Assembly: GCA_027559495.1 (NCBI GenBank)
Contig: JAMXSV010000018.1
Location: 868,001 to 932,000 of the forward strand
DNA: 64,000 nucleotides
Source of the DNA: Aurifilum marmelostoma
Taxonomy: Eukaryota > Ascomycota > Sordariomycetes > Diaporthales > Cryphonectriaceae
Direction: 5' to 3'
The position numbers were made by a program, and so were the translations under genes. The notes beneath the pieces are model-generated. The model searched no databases. It saw only the letters and a list, made by a program, of their open reading frames with translations, and was not told the origin of the DNA. Shown here piece after piece: positions 13,006 through 23,880 of this stretch (within the stretch, counting starts at the first letter, position 1; every line of letters starts with the position of its first letter).

Positions 13006-13876
13006 ATGGCGCCCCACGGTGAAAGCGACGAGTATCACCCGGGTGACGCCGTAGCGGCAGGCGTCAAGGGCGCGGTGATCACTGGTACCGCAGGCCTCTT
13101 CGCCGCTAGTATCAAGAACGCAACGCGGAAGACCAACGTCGGCGCCCTGAGCGTCTTCACCAAGAGTGGTGGCATGATCCTCACATTCAGTACGTCTTCG
13201 TCTGCGACCCCGGAGAGAGAGAGAGAGAGAGAGAGAGGAGGGGGGGGGAAGGCGGGGCATGGTGATGGTCCTCGAGCCCTGGGCCAGAAGACAGTTTGTG
13301 ACTGACAGACTGACGTCCTTGCTAGCTGCCGTCGGCGGTACCTTCGAATTCTTCAAGCTCGCCTCCGCAAACCTGCGCGAGAAGAACGACCACTACAATG
13401 CCGGCATTGGCGGCTTCCTTGCTGGCTCTATACTAGGCATGAAGAGTATGTCAAATATCGACGGGAAGATCTCGTTTTAGGCTAGTACGGGGAGAGAATA
13501 TGAATGGGGAACACTGACCATACTTTCGCAGGCGGCCGCATGCCGGTAATCCTAGGATATGGTGCCTTAACCTCGGTGGTCTTGTCCGTCTTCGAGTACA
13601 CAGGCGGCAGTCTGCAAGGAAAGAAGCCCGAGATAGAAGGCATGGATGACGCCCAGAGAAAAGAGTTCCTGCGGAAGAACCGGAGGAAGCCGATCGAGGA
13701 GACATTAGAGGCAGTGGGCGAGGGTCGAGGTAAGTGGATTTCCCCCACATCCAGACCGAGAATGGGGACTAACTGTTGTAGGGATTAAATCACCAGGCTA
13801 TCAGGAGCGTCGGCGGGAGAGACTCAAGGAGAAGTACGGCTTTGAGGTCAACCCTGTTTCAGCAGATGTGGTATGA
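13006..13876 (+). CDS. NADH:ubiquinone oxidoreductase 21.3 kDa-type subunit
   Basis: Four exons (13006-13189, 13326-13445, 13532-13729, 13782-13876) give 198 residues. All junctions have GT..AG ends and consistent phase; the last intron carries ACTAAC before TGTAG. The product matches the NDUFA11 (B14.7) family, called the 21.3 kDa subunit in Neurospora, an accessory membrane-arm subunit of mitochondrial complex I with the Tim17/22 fold. Visible signs are Gly-rich amphipathic membrane segments (GAVITGTAGLFAASI, GIGGFLAGSILGMKSG, VILGYGALTSVVLSVFEY) and a basic matrix-side tail with GYQERRRERLKEKYGF. The length fits the family. There is no cleavable presequence, as expected for Tim17-like proteins. 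The first intron contains a long GA run (about 13213-13237). The gene converges on the phosphoketolase gene 1.3 kb downstream. Confidence 0.92.
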
Positions 13877-14088
13877 GGTGCCGAGTCATCCTGCTGGCGT
13901 GTACATATTAGAGCCTCCAAATTAGGAGCACAACAGGGCTTGTCAAGGACTTGAATGGATTCTTGTTTTCCACATCACTTCGCTGCCCATGACTGTCAAG
14001 ACAGGGCTCTGTGCTGGTTGCCTAGATTGACTTTTCATATTCCCAAGAGGTCCAGCATGCTTCCATGTCGTATCTCACCATCACAAGA

Positions 14089-14222
14089 GTAAGTGATTCC
14101 CATTATCCCCTTTTCCAGTTCTCCCCTGGTACCATGATGTTATGTCATAGAGGCTGTTTATGAATTTGTTGCATACAAACATGTTTCCTTTTCACTCACC
14201 TACACATTGTTCATTTGTCTGA
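14089..14222 (+). repeat. Intron-like repeat, copy 1
   Basis: First of three related segments. It begins GTAAGT, has a CT-rich tract, then AGAGGCTGTTTATGA, ACTCACCTACA.ATTGTTC and ends TTTGTCTGA. A good branch and acceptor pair (CTGACTAACTCTGTACATAG) ends at 14293, so the segment could be the 5' part of a 205-nt intron. Confidence 0.8.
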
Positions 14223-14490
14223 AAATCACGCCACGCCTTCCTGAATCTGTTACCTCATGGGTGGCAACAAGATCTGACTAACTCTGTACATAGTAGTAGT
14301 GACTGACCGTGCGGAGCATGGCCCTGTCCAGGTGGAATCTCGGGTAGCGCTCGGCATTCAGTGCCCTGCAGTCGGGAAAATTCATTCCAGAACATGGTCT
14401 CCAAGCAGCATCAAGCCACATCTCGGCCAGATGGATCCCAGCCCCGTGTCCAGACTGGTCGGGATTGTGGCAGGCTATCTATAAGAACAG

Positions 14491-14605
14491 GTGAGTTGCC
14501 CTGCTGACCTTCCCCCACCCTCTCTTCCTCATGATGATTTCTCAATAGAGGCTGTTTATGATTCCATATGATTCATCAAACTCACCTACATTGTTCTTTA
14601 ACCTG
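14491..14605 (+). repeat. Intron-like repeat, copy 2
   Basis: It begins GTGAGT, then ATGATGATTTCTCAATAGAG, GGCTGTTTATGA, CCATATGATTCATCAAACTC and ACCTACATTGTTCTTT. A branch and acceptor pair (GCACTGACCTGGACCATCAG) ends at 14679, giving a possible 189-nt intron. It is closer to copy 3 than to copy 1. Confidence 0.85.
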
Positions 14606-14740
14606 ATTCCTCGCTTTGTCAACACTTCTCCCCCCACATCACTGCTCTGGGTGAACTTTGCACTGACCTGGACCATCAGACCGTGTACTTGTGGTTGCCT
14701 TTCCTGTCAAGTTCTCGATCAATATCCAGACAAAGAACTT

Positions 14741-14865
14741 GTGAGTGTGACCTTGTCTCCTGGGTTACCATCCTCCCCCCTACCCCTCTTACATGATGAT
14801 TTTTGAGGCTGTTTATGACACCATATGATTCATTAAACTCACCTACATTGTTCTTTTTTGTCTGA
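14741..14865 (+). repeat. Intron-like repeat, copy 3
   Basis: It begins GTGAGT, then ATGATGATTTTTGAGGCTG, TTTATGACACCATATGATTC and AAACTCACCTACATTGTTCT. A branch and acceptor pair (CATTACTGACTATTCAG) ends at 14933, giving a possible 193-nt intron. Confidence 0.85.
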
Positions 14866-15169
14866 TGTATACACATCACTTGCTCTTACGTATTCCGAAT
14901 CCACATCATGTGTACACATTACTGACTATTCAGACATGGCAGCGCATCATGTCAATCAAACTAAACTGATAGTTGTTTATACCATTTTAGAATTCAGCTT
15001 ATTGGATTTACCTCTAGACGAACTATCTTAGGAAGGGTGATGAGAAGCGAGAACGAATTCAGCCGAGACTCCAGACACGACACGTGTGCTCAACTATAAA
15101 AACGCCAGCAGCCTCTTTTCCCAATATCGTCATCATCTTCTTCACCTACTGGTTTCTAGGCCTAGCTAC

Positions 15170-17855
15170 CTAACTCTGGCTCTGCTGCCCAGGGTGCCTG
15201 ACCTGGGACTTCCACAGCCCGTTGTGGGGCCATGTCCACTTGCTCAGGAAGTCCGGGTCGATACCATCCTCAAAGGCCTGGGTTCTTGCGTTTATCTGCT
15301 GGTTCAGCAGGGTCTGCCTCGCCGCGGCACCCTTGTTGCGCAGGCCGGGAATCCGGTCGATGGCATCCATGGCCAGACTGAACCGGTCGGTCTGGTTGCG
15401 GATGGCCAGCTCCAGCGGGGTGTCGATGTTGCCCTTCTCCTTGTACCCCCTGACGTGCAGGTTGGTGTGCGCGCCGGGCCGCTTGTAGGTCAGGCGGTGC
15501 ACAAGCCAAGGGTAGCTGTGGAAGTTGAAGATGATGGGCTTGTCGGCGGTGAAGAGGGCCGTCCACTCGGCATCCGTGAGGCCGTGCGGGTGGTCCTCGT
15601 GCGAGATGAGCTTGAACAGGTCCATGCAGTTGACGCAGCGGATCTTGAGGTCAGGGAAGTGCTGGAGCAGCAGGTCGATGGCGGCCAGCGACTCGTGGGT
15701 GCTGATGTCGCCACAGCTGGCCATGACGAGGTCGGGCTCCTCGCCGGCGTCGGTGGAGAACTGCGGCCAGATGCCGATGCCCTTGGTGCAGTGCTCGATG
15801 GCGGCGTCCATGGGCAGGTACTGCAGGTGGTCCTGCTTGTCGGCAACGATGACGTTGACGTAGTTGGCCGACTTGAGGCAGTGGTCCATGCACGAGAGCA
15901 GACAGTTGCCATCGGGCGGCAGGTAGATGCGGACGACCTCGGGGGACTTGTTGGCGACCACATCGAGGAAGCCTGGGTCCTGGTGGGTGAAGCCGTTGTG
16001 GTCTTGGCGCCAGACGACTGCGGTGAGCAGGATGTTGAGGGAGGCGACCTTGACGCGCCATTCGACCTCGAGACACTTCTCGATCCATTTGCAGTGCTGC
16101 GAGGAGGGGGGAAGGAGGAGATGCGTGTTAGCACAAGAGGTTGTTTCCATCATCTGTCTTGGAATTTGTGTGATTGGTGGCGGGGGGGGGAGGGGTTTGG
16201 GTTTAGCGACGAACGTACCTGGTTGACCATGGAATCAATGACATGGATGAAGGGCTCGTAAGAGTTCAGCAGACCATGGCGTCCGCTAAGGATGTAACCC
16301 TCGAGCCAGCCCTCGACGGTGTGCTCGGACAGGATCTCCATGACGCGCCCGTCAGGGGCCAAGTGGCCGCCGTCGGCGTCCTCGGGGAAGTACTCGCCCA
16401 TCCACACCTTCTGGCCGGCCTCGTACACCTTGGCCAGCTTGTTGGACTCTGTCTCGTCGGGCCCAAACAGGCGGAAGGAGTTGGGGTTCCTGGCGACGAC
16501 ATCCCGCAGGAAGGTCGACATGTTGACCATGGAGGGCGAGAAGGTCACGCCCGGCGAGTCCACCTTGGTGGCGTAGTCCCTAAAGTCGGGCAGCTTGAGG
16601 GGCTTCTTGAGCTGCCCACCGTTGGCGACGGGGTTGGCGGACATGCGCTTGGTGCCCTCTGGGCAGATGGCCCTGCGCAGCTCGTCGCTGATCCTGCCCT
16701 CCTTGCCGAACAGGCGGTCGGGCTCGTAGCTGCGCATCCAGGCCTCGAGCAGCTTCAGGTGCTCCGGGTTGGTGCGCACGTCGGTGATGGGGACCTGGTG
16801 GGCGCGCCAGAAGCCGGTGAGGTACTTGTCGTCGATCTTGCGGGGGCCGGTCCAGCCCTTGGGCGTGCGCAGGACGATCATGGGCCACTTGGGGCGGATG
16901 GCCTTGCCGCTGGCGCGGGCCTCGGACTGGTACTTCTTGATCTCGACCACGCACTGCTCCAGGGTGGCGGCCATGGCCTGGTGCATGGTGTCGAGGTCGT
17001 CGCCCTCGACAAAGTACGGGGTCCAGCCGTAGCCGAGGAAGAGGTTCTCGAGCTCCTTGTGGCTGATGCGCGAGAGCAGGGTGGGGTTGTTGATCTTGTA
17101 GCCGTTCAGGTGCAGCACAGGCAGGACGGCGCCGTCCGTGATGGGGTTGAGGAACTTGGTGCTGTGCCACGAGGTCGCCAGCGGGCCCGTCTCGGCCTCG
17201 CCGTCGCCCACCATGGTGAGGGCGATCAGGTCTGGGTGGTCAAAGACGCTGCCAAAGGCGTGCGAGACGGAGTAGCCCAGCTCGCCGCCCTCGTGGATGC
17301 TGCCCGGTGTCTCGGGCGTGGCGTGCGAGCCGATGCCGCCGGGGAAGGAGAACCACTTGAAGAAGCGCTGCATGCCCTCGACATCCTGGGACTTGTCGGG
17401 GTAGACCTCCTCGTACACGCCCTCGAGGTAGGACTGAGACAGCACGGCAGGGGCGCCGTGGCCCGGGCCTGACACGAAGTACGCGTCCAGATCATACTTC
17501 TTGATCAGCCTGTTGAAGTGCATGTAGGTGAAGATCTGAGAGAAGCTGTTGTGTCAGCCTTTTGAGACCTGCGACTCAAACTGTGAAGACAGAAGTTATG
17601 TCTCTCGTAACTACTAACCTGGCCTGGGGCAGAGCCAAAGTGACCCAAGAGACGAGCCTTGACGTGCTCCAGCTTGAGAGGCTCGCGCAGGAGGGGATTG
17701 TCACGCAGGTAGATCATGCCTAGTGACAGATAAAGAGAGGCCTTGAAGAAATCATTGTACTGCTCGATCTCCTCCTTGGAGAGAGGCTCGCCCTGGACGG
17801 TAGAGCGAGCCTTTCCGAACGGAGAGATGCTCTCGATGTTGGACTCCTCGGCCAT
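15170..17855 (-). CDS. Phosphoketolase (X5P/F6P)
   Basis: Three exons (17855-17619, 17535-16219, 16096-15170) give 826 residues; both introns (83 and 122 nt) are phase 0 with GTTAGT and GTACGT donors. The enzyme is thiamine diphosphate-dependent and splits xylulose-5-P or fructose-6-P with phosphate to acetyl-P plus glyceraldehyde-3-P or erythrose-4-P in the cytosol. Visible landmarks: GHFGSAPGQ near residue 75, GPGHGAPA near 102, the ThDP motif GDGEAETGPLATSWH near 188, RTPKGWTGP, QDHNGFTHQDPG, and the C-terminal fold with FNFHSYPW and HVRGYKEKGNIDTP. Length is normal for the family. The start MAEESN is preferred to an upstream non-ATG extension. Fungal phosphoketolases form a bacterial-like family. 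The high GC of the exons makes long antisense frames that are not genes. Confidence 0.97.
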
Positions 17856-20800
17856 GATTAGGCTTTTGGGGGGGGGAAGAGGGGGGGGTGGGGAGAGGTG
17901 GTGGGAAAGGAGAGGGCGAGGGTCTCTTTCGTTTTTGGTAAGGGTGTTTGTTGCCTCTTGAAGGGCTGGTCTGATATTGTTGATGGACACCGAGGCGGAA
18001 GATCAAGAGGACGAGCAACAAACGTCGAGGCAAGACGGAAACCCAAGGCAAAGAAGGTGGACTTTTTATAATAAACAGAAACAGAGCTTCGAGCCTCCTC
18101 CTCTCCCTCCTCCAGCTAAGCCAAGAGAGCGACACAGAGGGAGTCGTCGGTTCATGGGCTCATAGGCACATAGCCAAGCTCGGCGCCATACGTGCCTAGT
18201 CTTGGGTGTGGAGAGGTGGAGGGGTGGATGCGAGTATCCGTGCCGCGCTCATGCTCCACATATTTACCAACCAGAACAGAAGACGTTGGCATGCGCTGCT
18301 GGAACCACCACATACGACAACGCATTAGGGAAAGAATAGTGAGACTCAGGTGTGGGGGGAAAGGGGGGGGGTCGGCGTTCATAATTCTCGCAGGCCGTCC
18401 TTGCTTGGGGCCGGTCTATCCGGTCAACCCTTGAAGCTTGTCTCCCCAGCATCACCACGGCGAGTGGCCTGCCCTTGGGTGAAGGATTTATTCGTCCCTG
18501 TCCGCCCAGAGAAAGTCTCTTGACGAGTGGACGAGAAGGCCCGATGAACTGGTATCATCATATAGCACATGTCACGTCAAAAAACCAGATTTGCTGGTGC
18601 ATGTCTGGGTGATAGATCATGTTCGCTTACGCTGCGTGCAGCAATGGTGGTCTGATTCTTGCGTGCGCCGCTTCCGATACGTCATGTTCCTCAAGCCAAC
18701 ACATTAATACGCGGGGTGGGGCTTGGGGGGGGTCGTCGTGGAGAGGCTACATAGTACGATGGGGTTTGCACTGATTATTTTCTATCGCATGCATCGCCTA
18801 CACATGCTGCGGCCCCGAAAAGCTGCAAGAATTGCCGGCCCTGCAACCGGCCACTGCCTGCTCCGTGGATCATCCTCTTTGCCTTCTCCCCGCGAACCAC
18901 CCCGCTGCTGATTTGCAGGGGGAGGTGAGTCGAGAACAAGTTATTGCGCCGAACACACAAAAAAAAAAGGAGAAGATCACTTGAATATATCGGTGGCTAT
19001 ATGAAAACGACAGACATAGAAGAAGAAGAAGCGGTCTCGGAGCTGCGTCATGAGATGATCATAATGGGTTTCAGGCGGGAACGAAGAAAGGGACGACGAG
19101 TATGGTGCGGTCTGCACGGTCCTTTACGCCACTACGGCCTTTGCAGTACCATGAGGGCATCCATAATTTAACCTGTAAGTCGAATTGGGGGCCACTGCGC
19201 CTCAGTCCCAAGAGTGTAAGCCCATGAGAAGCACCTGATAAGTGGGCGAATTTTTTTTTTTCTTTCTGCTCTTTCCCACCTTTCACCTCGCTTCTGTTAT
19301 CTTTTTTTAGCAGGTGTTGGAAACGATACGGTCTCGACCTTTATCTTTTTTTTTTTTTTTTTCCCTATTGTGTGTCTGCTTGCCAACCACTGGAACGTGT
19401 GTGGTAGCATGCATGTGGGATAGCGTGGGTGAGAATGAACCACAACCACCCCCCCCCCCCCAATCCGGATCTGACCTGTCACTGGCGGTCGGTCCCGGGG
19501 TTGCGGTTCTTTTGCCCACAGACCACAGCGATCAGCAGCGGGATTCCAACTCCAGATTTTCCAGAGACCCACTGGCAACGTCCTGGAGACTCGTCAAAGC
19601 TACAGGGTGCAGCTGTCAACGAGCGTGTGACCACTGCTGCAACACAAAGGTCACGAGAGGAAGAAGAACTCTTTGTCTGTTTCCAATCAATTTCGAGGCA
19701 CACGGGCTTTTGAACACGACATCCGTGGTTTCTTTTTCTTTTCCTTTCTTCTCACTTCTTATCTCTCTTGTTATATCCACTCATGTCATCTTGTGGCCAT
19801 TGCCATCACTGGAGCAAATACGCCCCCGGTCACGATCACAACCGGTGCCAGAAGAGCCCAAGAGCGCGCCTGACCGACACAAAACAGGTCGAGCTTGGCA
19901 ATTGAAATCTCCTGTTCATGAGAAGAGGGAAAAGAATAAACTGAGAGGCAATTCTGGGCGCACACGAGACTTTGCCTAGGGTAGTCAGATCCCCAAACAA
20001 AGTATTCCCGGGGGAGGGGGGGGGGTCTGCAGGGCGCGGGCCAGAAAAAGGAAAAATCAGGCCACCCTCTCACTGCATGAATTCGCCCGAGGTTAGGAAT
20101 CCGCCGCGGCCCAGGCGTGTGTGCCACGTATATTGTTCTTCTTCTCGGTTTTCAGCGGTACGACAAGGCTCAAAAAGATCAGCAACGGGATTCGAAGATC
20201 TCCTTTTGCCGCCCCCTTCTCCTTCTTGACTGACCATCACCTGGTGGGATCCATCTGAGGTGAGGAGAACGTGGAAGATCACAATCCGTCCCAGCAACAA
20301 GTCCGTGCCCGGCCCGAAGTCGCCATATCTTCTCTCTGTCAGGCTGACCCTGCACTTCATCGCCGATGATGGGGGCTGACTGCCACTTTGAGAAAAGACC
20401 AACTCCACTCTCAGCCATTTATCATGCTTGTCATCCGTAGATCCCTTCTGAACGAGGTTTGACCACCTTCCATACTCATATGCTGTGCATAGTACGAGGG
20501 GGCTGTATGGCTTCAGGGCCCCTATCGCCTCGAGGGTATCCTTTGGTCCGGAGCAGCAGCAGAGCAGCCTCATGTATGAGACTTGCACGACGGGAACCGC
20601 GGCATACAAGCTCGAGCGGAAGCCAGAAGAAGACCAAGAGGACCTGAATAATCAGAACTATATATCCTCTGTTGCACCTCGACCAACCCCTCCAACAGGT
20701 CACTATTTATACCAGCTACTGTGAGCCACCCTGTGGGACTTGGGGCCCTAAGCTTCCGTCTTGCTGCCTTACTACTACACATATCATGGTGGGGGGTTTC

Positions 20801-22078
20801 ATGCGGAAATCCAACTCAAATTTCGAGATTCATGCATGTGAATGACTACGTGCATTCGGAATAGGATCTGATTTGCCATCTCTCCACTTCTGCCCCTCCT
20901 CCCGAGCTGGCCTTTTGCAATCAACTGCTACAAGCACGCGCTCTTGACCAACAAATTCCGCCGTCTTTATCAAGCAAGGGTTCCCAAGGCTCCGGCGGCA
21001 AAATTTTTGATACTACTCATCCTTCGGCCGATAGAAACCAGCCGGATAATACTAGTTGTTCTTGAAACGGATTGATGCTAATGTCAATCCCTCTCCTTCT
21101 TCCTCTTTCTGGTCTTCTTTTTCACCACGTCTCCGTTCTCATGTTACAAGGTCTGAGTTCTCGCAATTCCTTCATGTCCACGAGCACGCCCACAATAAGA
21201 CGTATTCGGAGATAATTGGGTACAGATACATCATGTTGACACTTGATGCAACGTTGCTGATATAAGGCTGTGATCTATCACAAATACAAAAATCTGGGGT
21301 AATGAGTGGTCTGCGAGATCTAAGAGTGTGGTGGTATGGCTCCGTAGTACCCTGCTGGAACATCCACCAGGTGCAGACCCACATCTTGATCTCGGGGCTT
21401 TCTTTTCTTTTTTTCTTCATTCTGTTTCAGCAGTTGACTGTCATCAGAACCGCGACAGCAATCTACCAAGGACACAACAACAAGAAGTCGCTGATCCTAT
21501 GCAATCTATGTAAGCGTAATTTGTGCACAGGGAGATGTGCACAGCGAGATCAGGATTTATCTGGTGCTTAACTTTCCAGAGGAACAACTCGTAGCCAAAG
21601 AGTGTGACCATCAGCCAGCAAAGCATGTTATGATGAGGCGGAGGACATAGTACTCAGCCATGGCAGCCAGAAACCCAGGATATAATATCTGATGATTTGC
21701 AGCTGTTTCCAAATAACATTAGCCCATAGACTATACGTACATAGTAGAAGATACCGTTCTAAAGTTGCAATATCAACCCATAATTAGATGATAAAATATA
21801 CCTAGGTAGTGTATACATGTCTATCGGTGAGGATGCCAATACTATACATCCCAAATACCGCCCTACCTCTTGCGCCGCCGTCAAAGTACCTGTTGTGCTA
21901 TGGGATATCCCAGCACATCTCCCATCCACCCTCAACCTGACGCGCGCCCATCCGTACCGTTCTGAATTAATTAAGCTAATTGCTCATTTTCAGGTATGTA
22001 GCAAGAACGCCCTTTATCATAACCTCAAATAAAAGACAAAGGGTGACCCCCAGGCAGACACGCAGGTGATTCTCGGCG
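17856..22078. other. Intergenic, no supported gene
   Basis: This 4.2-kb stretch includes the phosphoketolase promoter and many low-complexity runs (poly-G near 17870-17890, poly-T near 19348-19362, poly-C near 19448-19461, poly-G near 20021-20030). Several frames of 60-220 codons exist (for example plus 19314-19979 and minus 20070-20609), but their residues are Ser/Pro/Arg-rich without family features and their lengths fit chance in this composition. I see no RNA gene. Confidence 0.45.
18063..18070 (-). promoter_or_regulatory. TATA box, phosphoketolase
   Basis: On the minus strand this reads TATAAAAA, about 210 bp upstream of the phosphoketolase ATG at 17855; a CT/GA-rich leader lies between them. 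Confidence 0.45.
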
Positions 22079-23063
22079 TTAAACCTCTTGCATGCTCGCA
22101 GTCGAAGTGCTGCTGTCCTTGATGGAGTCATGGTGCCTGATGACACGGCTGGGATGGAACCCACAGAACAGGATGGCGACCAGTGCCATCGGCAGGGCAT
22201 CGAACACGTACAGCCACCACTCCTGCCTCTGCAGGGCGCCGTCGAACCCCTGGACGTACTCGACCACACGGTAGATGGACCGGATCAGGATCAGACAGCT
22301 GCTCGCGTACAGCACGTACAGCAGGGCCTCCCACGGCGCGTCGAGGGTCTTGGCCCGGGCGGTGGGGTACTTCCGGATGCGCCAGTGGAACAGCAGGGCG
22401 ACGACGACAAAGAGGCCGAAGAAGAGGATCTGGACGCCGAGGCCGCCGATGATGATGTAGTTGCCCGTCTTGACCTTGTCCTCCGTCTTGGCGCTGGAGA
22501 GGAGGCCGCCTCCGCTGCTCTGGACGAGGAAGGAGATGACGTCGCCGAGGACAAACACCTTGGTGAGCCACCTGGGGCTGATGGCGGAGAAGTGCTCGCC
22601 GTTGAGGAGGACGATGATCCGCCCGAGGACCATGTAGATGGATGCTGCGAAGAAGGCCGGGCCGAGGAGCAGGAGGAGGGACTGCATGACATATGGGACC
22701 GTGGTATAGTCTGGGGCCTGGGTGGACGAGAGGATTCGTCCTACGTAGCCCACGCCTTCGACTATATTGTTGAACACGTTGATTATCAGCTTTCTTTGCT
22801 CCGAGATACAGTCCGATGGATTGAACAGTGACGATTATGGGACTCGTGTGCCAGAACAGCAGAAGTGGCAAAAAGAGAAGGAGGACAAAAGGACAAGACT
22901 TACAGAGGCAGCCGACGATGAACGGTATGAAATACCAAGCTCGGTGTCTGACCAGGAACCAGGTCTGTATAGCAGCTGTGCTGATGAACACTACGCACAT
23001 CACGACGGCTGCTGCCATCGATGGCTTGTAGTGGTAATAGACAAACTCGAACGTGTCCGACAT
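22079..23063 (-). CDS. RTA1-like multi-pass membrane protein
   Basis: Two exons (23063-22904 and 22761-22079) give 280 residues. The donor is GTAAGT and the acceptor AATATAG; the junction restores the conserved CLCFEGVGYVGR stretch of the family. RTA1/RTM1 proteins are seven-TM fungal proteins linked to resistance to toxic lipophilic compounds (7-aminocholesterol in yeast) and to lipid handling. Here the visible membrane segments include AAAVVMCVVFISTAAIQTW, YVMQSLLLLLGPAFFAASIY, a segment around VFVLGDVISFLVQ, VQILFFGLFVVVALLF, ALLYVLYASSCLILIRSIY and WLYVFDALPMALVAILFCG. The family signatures SLLLLLGPAFFAASIYM and GDVISFLVQSSGGG are present. It lies downstream of, and on the same strand as, a Zn2Cys6 regulator, and the two promoters share a palindrome, so it may be that regulator's target. 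Confidence 0.9.
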
Positions 23064-23106
23064 TGTGTATCAAAGCTTGATGAGGAAGAGGCTGAGTTCG
23101 CCAAGA

Positions 23107-23160
23107 TAGATGAATGCTAGATCGGGCTGTGTCTAGATGAATGCTAGATCAGGCTGTGTC
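23107..23160. repeat. 27-bp tandem duplication in RTA1 promoter
   Basis: Two adjacent 27-bp copies (23107-23133 and 23134-23160) that start TAGATGAATGCTAGATC and differ by one base (CGGG versus CAGG). They lie 44 bp upstream of the RTA1-like ATG, in its leader or core promoter. Confidence 0.95.
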
Positions 23161-23224
23161 TATTTGTCTGCGATGCAGAAGAGGCAAAACCGAAAGCCAG
23201 CAGATGATGGTGGGATCCCTTGAT

Positions 23225-23233
23225 GCTTATATC
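23225..23233 (-). promoter_or_regulatory. TATA-like element, RTA1-like gene
   Basis: On the minus strand this reads GATATAAGC, about 165 bp upstream of the ATG at 23063. Confidence 0.35.
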
Positions 23234-23510
23234 GTCTTCCATCTTCTCCCTTATGCATGTTGTGGCCGTCTGGGAACAATTGTCTGATTCGCTTTCGCAT
23301 GTACCGAAAACCGACCGCGAGAGAGAGAGGATTCCTAAGTCTGTACGAGATCATTGAAGCCTGCGAGGCTAAGCTACGGTCTAGCCAGACTTCGACGGAG
23401 TGAATCAGCAGAATCAGGCCAGTTTTTTGTTTTTCTTTTCTCGGTTCAGCCGTGGAGGTTATGCACTAAAAAAAAATAATGGTCAGATACTGAGGACGGC
23501 CCGCTATCGA

Positions 23511-23520
23511 ATACGCGTAT
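23511..23520. promoter_or_regulatory. ATACGCGTAT palindrome, RTA1 side
   Basis: Perfect 10-bp palindrome about 450 bp upstream of the RTA1-like gene, in the wider context GAATACGCGTATAGAGAGCG. A second word ACGAATACG lies at 23563-23571. Both recur in the promoter of the adjacent Zn2Cys6 gene. Zn2Cys6 dimers usually bind paired CGG-type or AT/CG-rich inverted sites, so a binding site is plausible but inferred. Confidence 0.4.
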
Positions 23521-23880
23521 AGAGAGCGTCTTGCCGTTTCTGCCTATCAGAATTGTGAGAGTACGAATACGGGTCCCCGAAGCCCACGCTAACAGTCCTC
23601 GAAGCCTGGTCCAAAAGCCGACCCTACCAGTAGTATTTTCAATGGGCCTGGTGGCTAGTTGGATTGTTTTTCCATTGTTTCTCCTCGAGAAAGAATATCC
23701 CATCGGCTACCGACAGAGCCCACATTGATCTCCATATTCTAAAGTTGTGATATCATTACTAAACACGTTCTTTTGGTATTAATTATAAGTTTCATCTAAG
23801 CTTCGATATGATCATGTCCACCTGTGATCCGACAGCAATTTTCCCCAGTAGATATACCTCCCCAAGTTCTTTTTTTCCAC

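Larger units (their letters stand above)
13877..15169 (+). ncRNA. Possible spliced non-coding transcript
   Basis: Inference from sequence only. The region between two convergent genes holds three donor-like GTRAGT sites (14089, 14491, 14741), each followed by a branch and acceptor signal (ending 14293, 14679, 14933). This would define internal exons of 197 and 61 nt. The candidate exons have stops in most frames and no long protein product, so a non-coding RNA or an extended, spliced 3' UTR of the complex I gene is more likely than a coding gene. The ends given are simply the intergenic limits. Confidence 0.25.

Noticed and set aside
15086..16261. 391-codon plus-strand frame over the phosphoketolase 3' exon
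   Set aside because: Same antisense shadow effect; it also crosses an intron of the real gene.
16243..17472. 409-codon plus-strand frame across the phosphoketolase gene
   Set aside because: Antisense shadow of a GC-rich, third-position-biased exon; composition is Val/Gly/Leu/Ala filler without domains.
20070..20609. 179-codon minus-strand frame
   Set aside because: No domain, signal or splice context; fits chance length in this composition.
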